Positions 60,400 to 64,000 of a stretch of DNA of 64,000 bases are shown in pieces. Under the pieces are notes generated by a model that was not told where the DNA came from, ran no database searches, and saw only the letters and a list, made by a program, of their open reading frames with translations. Location: positions 218,363-282,362 of the forward strand of contig NMRA01000283.1 in assembly GCA_002633005.1 (NCBI GenBank). The letters are read 5' to 3'. Both the position numbers and the translations under genes were made by a program. This DNA comes from Phoronis australis. Lineage: Eukaryota > Phoronida > Phoronidae. Within the stretch, counting starts at the first letter, position 1. Each line of letters begins with the position of its first letter.

Positions 60400-63300
60400 A
60401 GTAACTGAATCAGTAGGATTTAATTATAGAAACAATTAACTTCTGATGCCAATGTAACTTCAGTCTGTGCATGGTATCGTACTTATACTGTCTGGGTTTT
60501 TTATTATTCCAGTTAAAATTGTCGGTATATGTGCTTCATTATTTACCTCGATCATAAGGTATATGTTCATCGTGTTATTCCAGTAGGTTACTACTAGTGC
60601 TAGGATAGAAGAAATTTCGAGTTCAACAACGCTGACAGTAAAAGTGAAAACCATTCAGAAGAATCCAATATTAAAGGCAATCCTCGTGCTATTTTGGCAC
60701 GATTTTCACGAAACTGGGTACTAAGCAACCTTTTGTTGTTGAACATCGCCTTTCCTTTTCCCACGTACTTTTATTTGGGTTAGCATTCCTCGATTGGTAG
60801 AATGCTTAGATAGCGCTGTCGTTAGGTTTCGAGATCCACTTGAACAGTACTTTAGAGTCAAACACCGATCCCAGCGGTCCTAGCTGTGGAATAAATGTTT
60901 AAGTGCCCCGGCCTGAAATGCAAAGTGCTGAAATTATATAAGTGTATTCAGCAATACTGTTAAGTTTTCACTTTGAAGTAAATTGTTTCATCGAAAAACA
61001 TATGGTGAAAAGGGCGATGTTCTTTCCACCGAACAAAAAGGAATTGATTATACAAAAAAGCAGCTGGCAAATGTATCTGCAATTTCTAGTATAGTGCACT
61101 CGGAATACGGTACATTTGAACCAAACCATGTAAGTACATGTGAGGCCAATTATTAATTTCGGAGAAGTACAGCTTATAAAAGAAAATAGAGAATAAATAT
61201 GTCATTAACAGACGTTTTCATACGTTAATGTCGCAAGCCATTCGGAAAACGGCGTAATTATTGCAAAATTGCTCACCATGAATTTGTACTCAACCTCCAT
61301 AGCGTTTTCAGAAATGTACTAAGAGACAGTATGTGAAACAATTTTGTCAATTTCTGAAAGAACGAGTTTGCTTCCTCGAGTCCGTGATTGATCTGAGGGC
61401 AACGTTGGGATGGACACCACGTGCGTATGCTTGGAAAACACCTCGAGTTCTTATATAAATATTTACGAATATATCACTATTTACAGTCATTTGTTGAGTT
61501 ACACAAAGGGCTAAGAAAGTGATGTCGCACTTGCACTGTATAAACTAGCGCGTAGAATATTTATGACGACGGTAGACAAAGGTTCACAGTCTCCCTCTTG
61601 CAACACAGTCGGGAAACACAACAGCAAATTTGCTGCTACTTTGCTTTTCAGTATTCTTTAGTATGACGTAATTTTGACGTTGTTGACCTAATCAAACAAT
61701 ATTGAATGCCAAAATTAATAATGATAATGGTAAGAATGCCAAGATTTTACGTAGCTCTTAAGTTACTAAGTACTTTGAACATTATTACCGGGCTATGGAC
61801 CTGTTCAATTTTAATCCTTTAGACTTCCCTGGAGCATCGATGAGTGCAACTGGCTATTGTCGGCGCTCATCGATTAATAGTCCTTTTTCAAGTTAATAAC
61901 AATAACGCGAGATTATGTGAGACTTAACTGTGACGTCACGGGAAGTGGGGCAAAAGCTCGTCGTTTGGCCATTTGCCCAATACGGCAGCAGAGTGTATTC
62001 TATTATCTTCTTCGAGTTTTTAGCCGTTTAGTTCGAAAAATGCCAAACAAGCATTGCTGTTATGGCAAATGAAATTCAGATTCGCACTACAATACATTAT
62101 ATCGTGTTCTGTACTAATTTCGTCCGGTGTATTTTAAACGGGCGGTAGGCGAAATCCGCTCACTGATTAAGTTTTCACCTCGCCAAAAATACATTCTACA
62201 TCTAAAATTATCACCTAAAAAGGCGCTTACTTTCTTCAGTGATTCCTTCTGAATCTAAACTTATCTTCGATGAAGCATAGCTACGAAAATTCAGGTGACT
62301 TTGGCGAAGAATTCCAATTCCTTTTTATGGTTACTGTTAACTTTGACCGCGCGCGCGATAACTACGAGGTATTTCAACTGAGTCAGGTGAGTATGAGGCA
62401 AAGGCTAGCGCGAGACTGATCGAAGCGCGAGTCCTGGCGCGTGACCTGGCGCGTGACACTTGCAAAATAGCATGAGAAAATATCAAGTGAAATTTGTAAG
62501 ATTTGTGTCCCTTGAACTCTTTGTTCGTCTACAGGCGTGACTTCACGCAACTTCCTCAAAATGGCGCCCAGTGAGAGAAACTCGAGCGAACCGCGAGGTT
62601 TTCATGGATATGTACTTTATATGTAACTTATTTGTAAACTAAATTGAGTCCAGAGTCAGGGTTTGTGTTACGTATAACTCCATGTGCACATATGCATGTT
62701 TCATTTGATTGTATTTGCTGTATTTTGAAGTGAGTAATTTTTTATGGGGCTACACTATCCCCCTGTATGTCTGCGGCATTCAGGCCTAGAGTGGGTTGAG
62801 TTCCCATTTCAGTCCGTTCACAGCTTCGCGCAACATAACAAATTCACATTTTCATCGTCCATCCACAGTTATTCCACGATCCATCTACCATCTCTTAAGT
62901 TGTGTTAACGTTTTAAGCGTAAAGTTCATCATAAGAACTCCAGTAAAATTTAGCGTGTGTACCAAAGACTCGGGGCAAAACAAGAGCAATATGGCGGGTT
63001 TTGCCCCCCTTCCGGTGACGTCACATTGACTAACGAGAAACTAGCAAGTGAGCTATTCCAAACACATTATTTTGTGCTAAAAACGCCCTCGTGGTTACTT
63101 GAATGGGAAAATACCCAAGACCTGAGAAATGTTTGACAATGTGGCGTGATTGAACGTTTTTATTCCTATTTGCGGGTCTGAATCGCGTCACAATAGTGGG
63201 GGTCTTGCACGCCCATTTATATCGCCGATAGGTTTGCTATTAGCGTGGGACGTTCCGCTCATCAGCTTTTCACGTACGTGAGTTTGAGAAGGGTTGGGCT

Positions 63301-63720
63301 TATCTGTTTTTAGTTTCTCGTATATTACCGACTGGCATGTGAGTGGTATGTCTCGCAAACTTGTATGTTTGATTGATGTAGACATTCTGAAGATCCTGCA
63401 CTTATTTAACGCAATAGATTATTTTTTTGTCACATTTAGGATACCAAATTCGCTTTTGGGCTATTAACAGACATTAAAAAACACTTTCCCATCCAGTTTT
63501 ATGAAACAAAATAATGCTTTCTAACCCTCGTCAACCTTCAAAAGTTTGGAGGAAAATTTGGAAACAAGCTTTCAGTCTGTTAAACTGGCAGGCGTGACCT
63601 ACGCTTTTAGCGTAGATCACGCTGTGGGAACCCAACAAGGATCACAATGTCCAATCTGTGACAGTAGGGGGTATGAGTTTTTAGTGGATTCCTGCTCTAA
63701 GTTGGAAGATGGACGCCAAT
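60400..63720. other. non-coding stretch
   Basis: No gene is recognised. GCGCGCGC at about 62350 and repeated GGCGCGTGAC text near 62435 are short and local. Small ORFs at 62796-63029 and on the minus strand at 63188-63385 show no motif. Confidence 0.4.
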
Positions 63721-63721
63721 G

Positions 63722-64000
63722 CTCGCTGGCTCCCTGCGTGCTAAGCCCAGCCAGCTCGCAGGTATCACGCAGTGGCACGCGCTTTAGCATTGGTAGATGT
63801 AACCTCGGCAGTCATTGGTTAGCTTTACAACACCGTGAAAAAATGGCGGACTGTGAACGATTTTTAGCCTTGTCATGCAAGTGGCGTCGCAGCAACTATT
63901 TCGTTTCTACAGTGATGTTTAATAGCCGCGTGCTTGAAGCACATACATGTACAATAAACACCAAATATCGACAGTCATCAACAGTAGAAAGTTGCATTCC
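63722..64000. mobile_element. second copy of the TIR transposon, cut by the window end
   Basis: It starts CTCGCTGGCTCCCTGCGTG, the same terminal repeat as the element at 29172-29738, and then aligns with it through CACGCGCTTTA, TGTAACCTCGGCAGTCATTGG, AAATGGCGGACT and GCTTGAAGCACATACATGTA. The palindrome of the first copy is not preserved. The other end lies outside the window. Confidence 0.75.

Overview
The window looks like animal genomic DNA, most likely from a marine invertebrate. It is AT-leaning, not strongly CpG-depleted, and intron- and repeat-rich, with no operons. It holds non-LTR retrotransposons, foldback elements, hAT-like MITEs, a tRNA-derived SINE and a GPCR exon split inside its DR(Y) motif. 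I cannot name the species. Two single N bases (2845 and 39202) point to a draft assembly.

Layout. 1-5 kb: a 5'-truncated CR1/Jockey-like LINE tail with exact target duplications (1010-1917) and two foldback elements (2310-2476, 2726-3014). 5-28 kb: mostly non-coding DNA. It contains paired dispersed repeats (10.27 with 23.01 kb; 18.04 with 24.59 kb; 3.7 with 57.55 kb), a local tandem duplication at 20.2-20.7 kb and a frameshifted THAP-like zinc-finger exon at 15.57 kb. 28.7-29.9 kb: a GTGCACGCGG minisatellite interrupted by a hAT-like MITE and a 567-bp TIR transposon. A second, partial copy of that transposon runs off the right end of the window at 63.7 kb. 30-32 kb: two inverted-repeat elements carrying a CTGATGA...GAAAC core resembling a hammerhead ribozyme, a hAT-like MITE, and the first exon of a peptide-type class A GPCR on the minus strand (32029-32444). 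33.1-39.0 kb: a full-length but decayed L1-like element on the minus strand, bounded by a perfect 17-bp target duplication. 40.2-43.8 kb: a decayed plus-strand LINE of the same broad family as the one at 1 kb. It shares that copy's 3' hairpin and starts with a degenerate 2A-like motif.

The most interesting locus is 49.7-55.5 kb. A 4.5-kb uninterrupted reading frame is preceded by two small exons that are phase-compatible with it. The protein has two N-terminal zinc-binding modules, a central domain with a possible D-D-E triad, a C-terminal domain carrying all five FEN1/XPG-type nuclease motifs with seven acidic positions in FEN-like spacing, and a terminal cysteine-rich CXC (tesmin/TSO1) domain. 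A decayed relative of its nuclease part lies 3.6 kb downstream (59.1-59.8 kb), with an intact SINE inserted about 0.3 kb past it. A family with several copies in one locus and this domain set suggests either a DNA transposon or a multicopy domesticated gene. I found no terminal inverted repeats that would decide which.

Apart from the GPCR exon and the large ORF, nearly everything recognisable is mobile or repetitive DNA. Most short ORFs elsewhere show no family signature and are left out.
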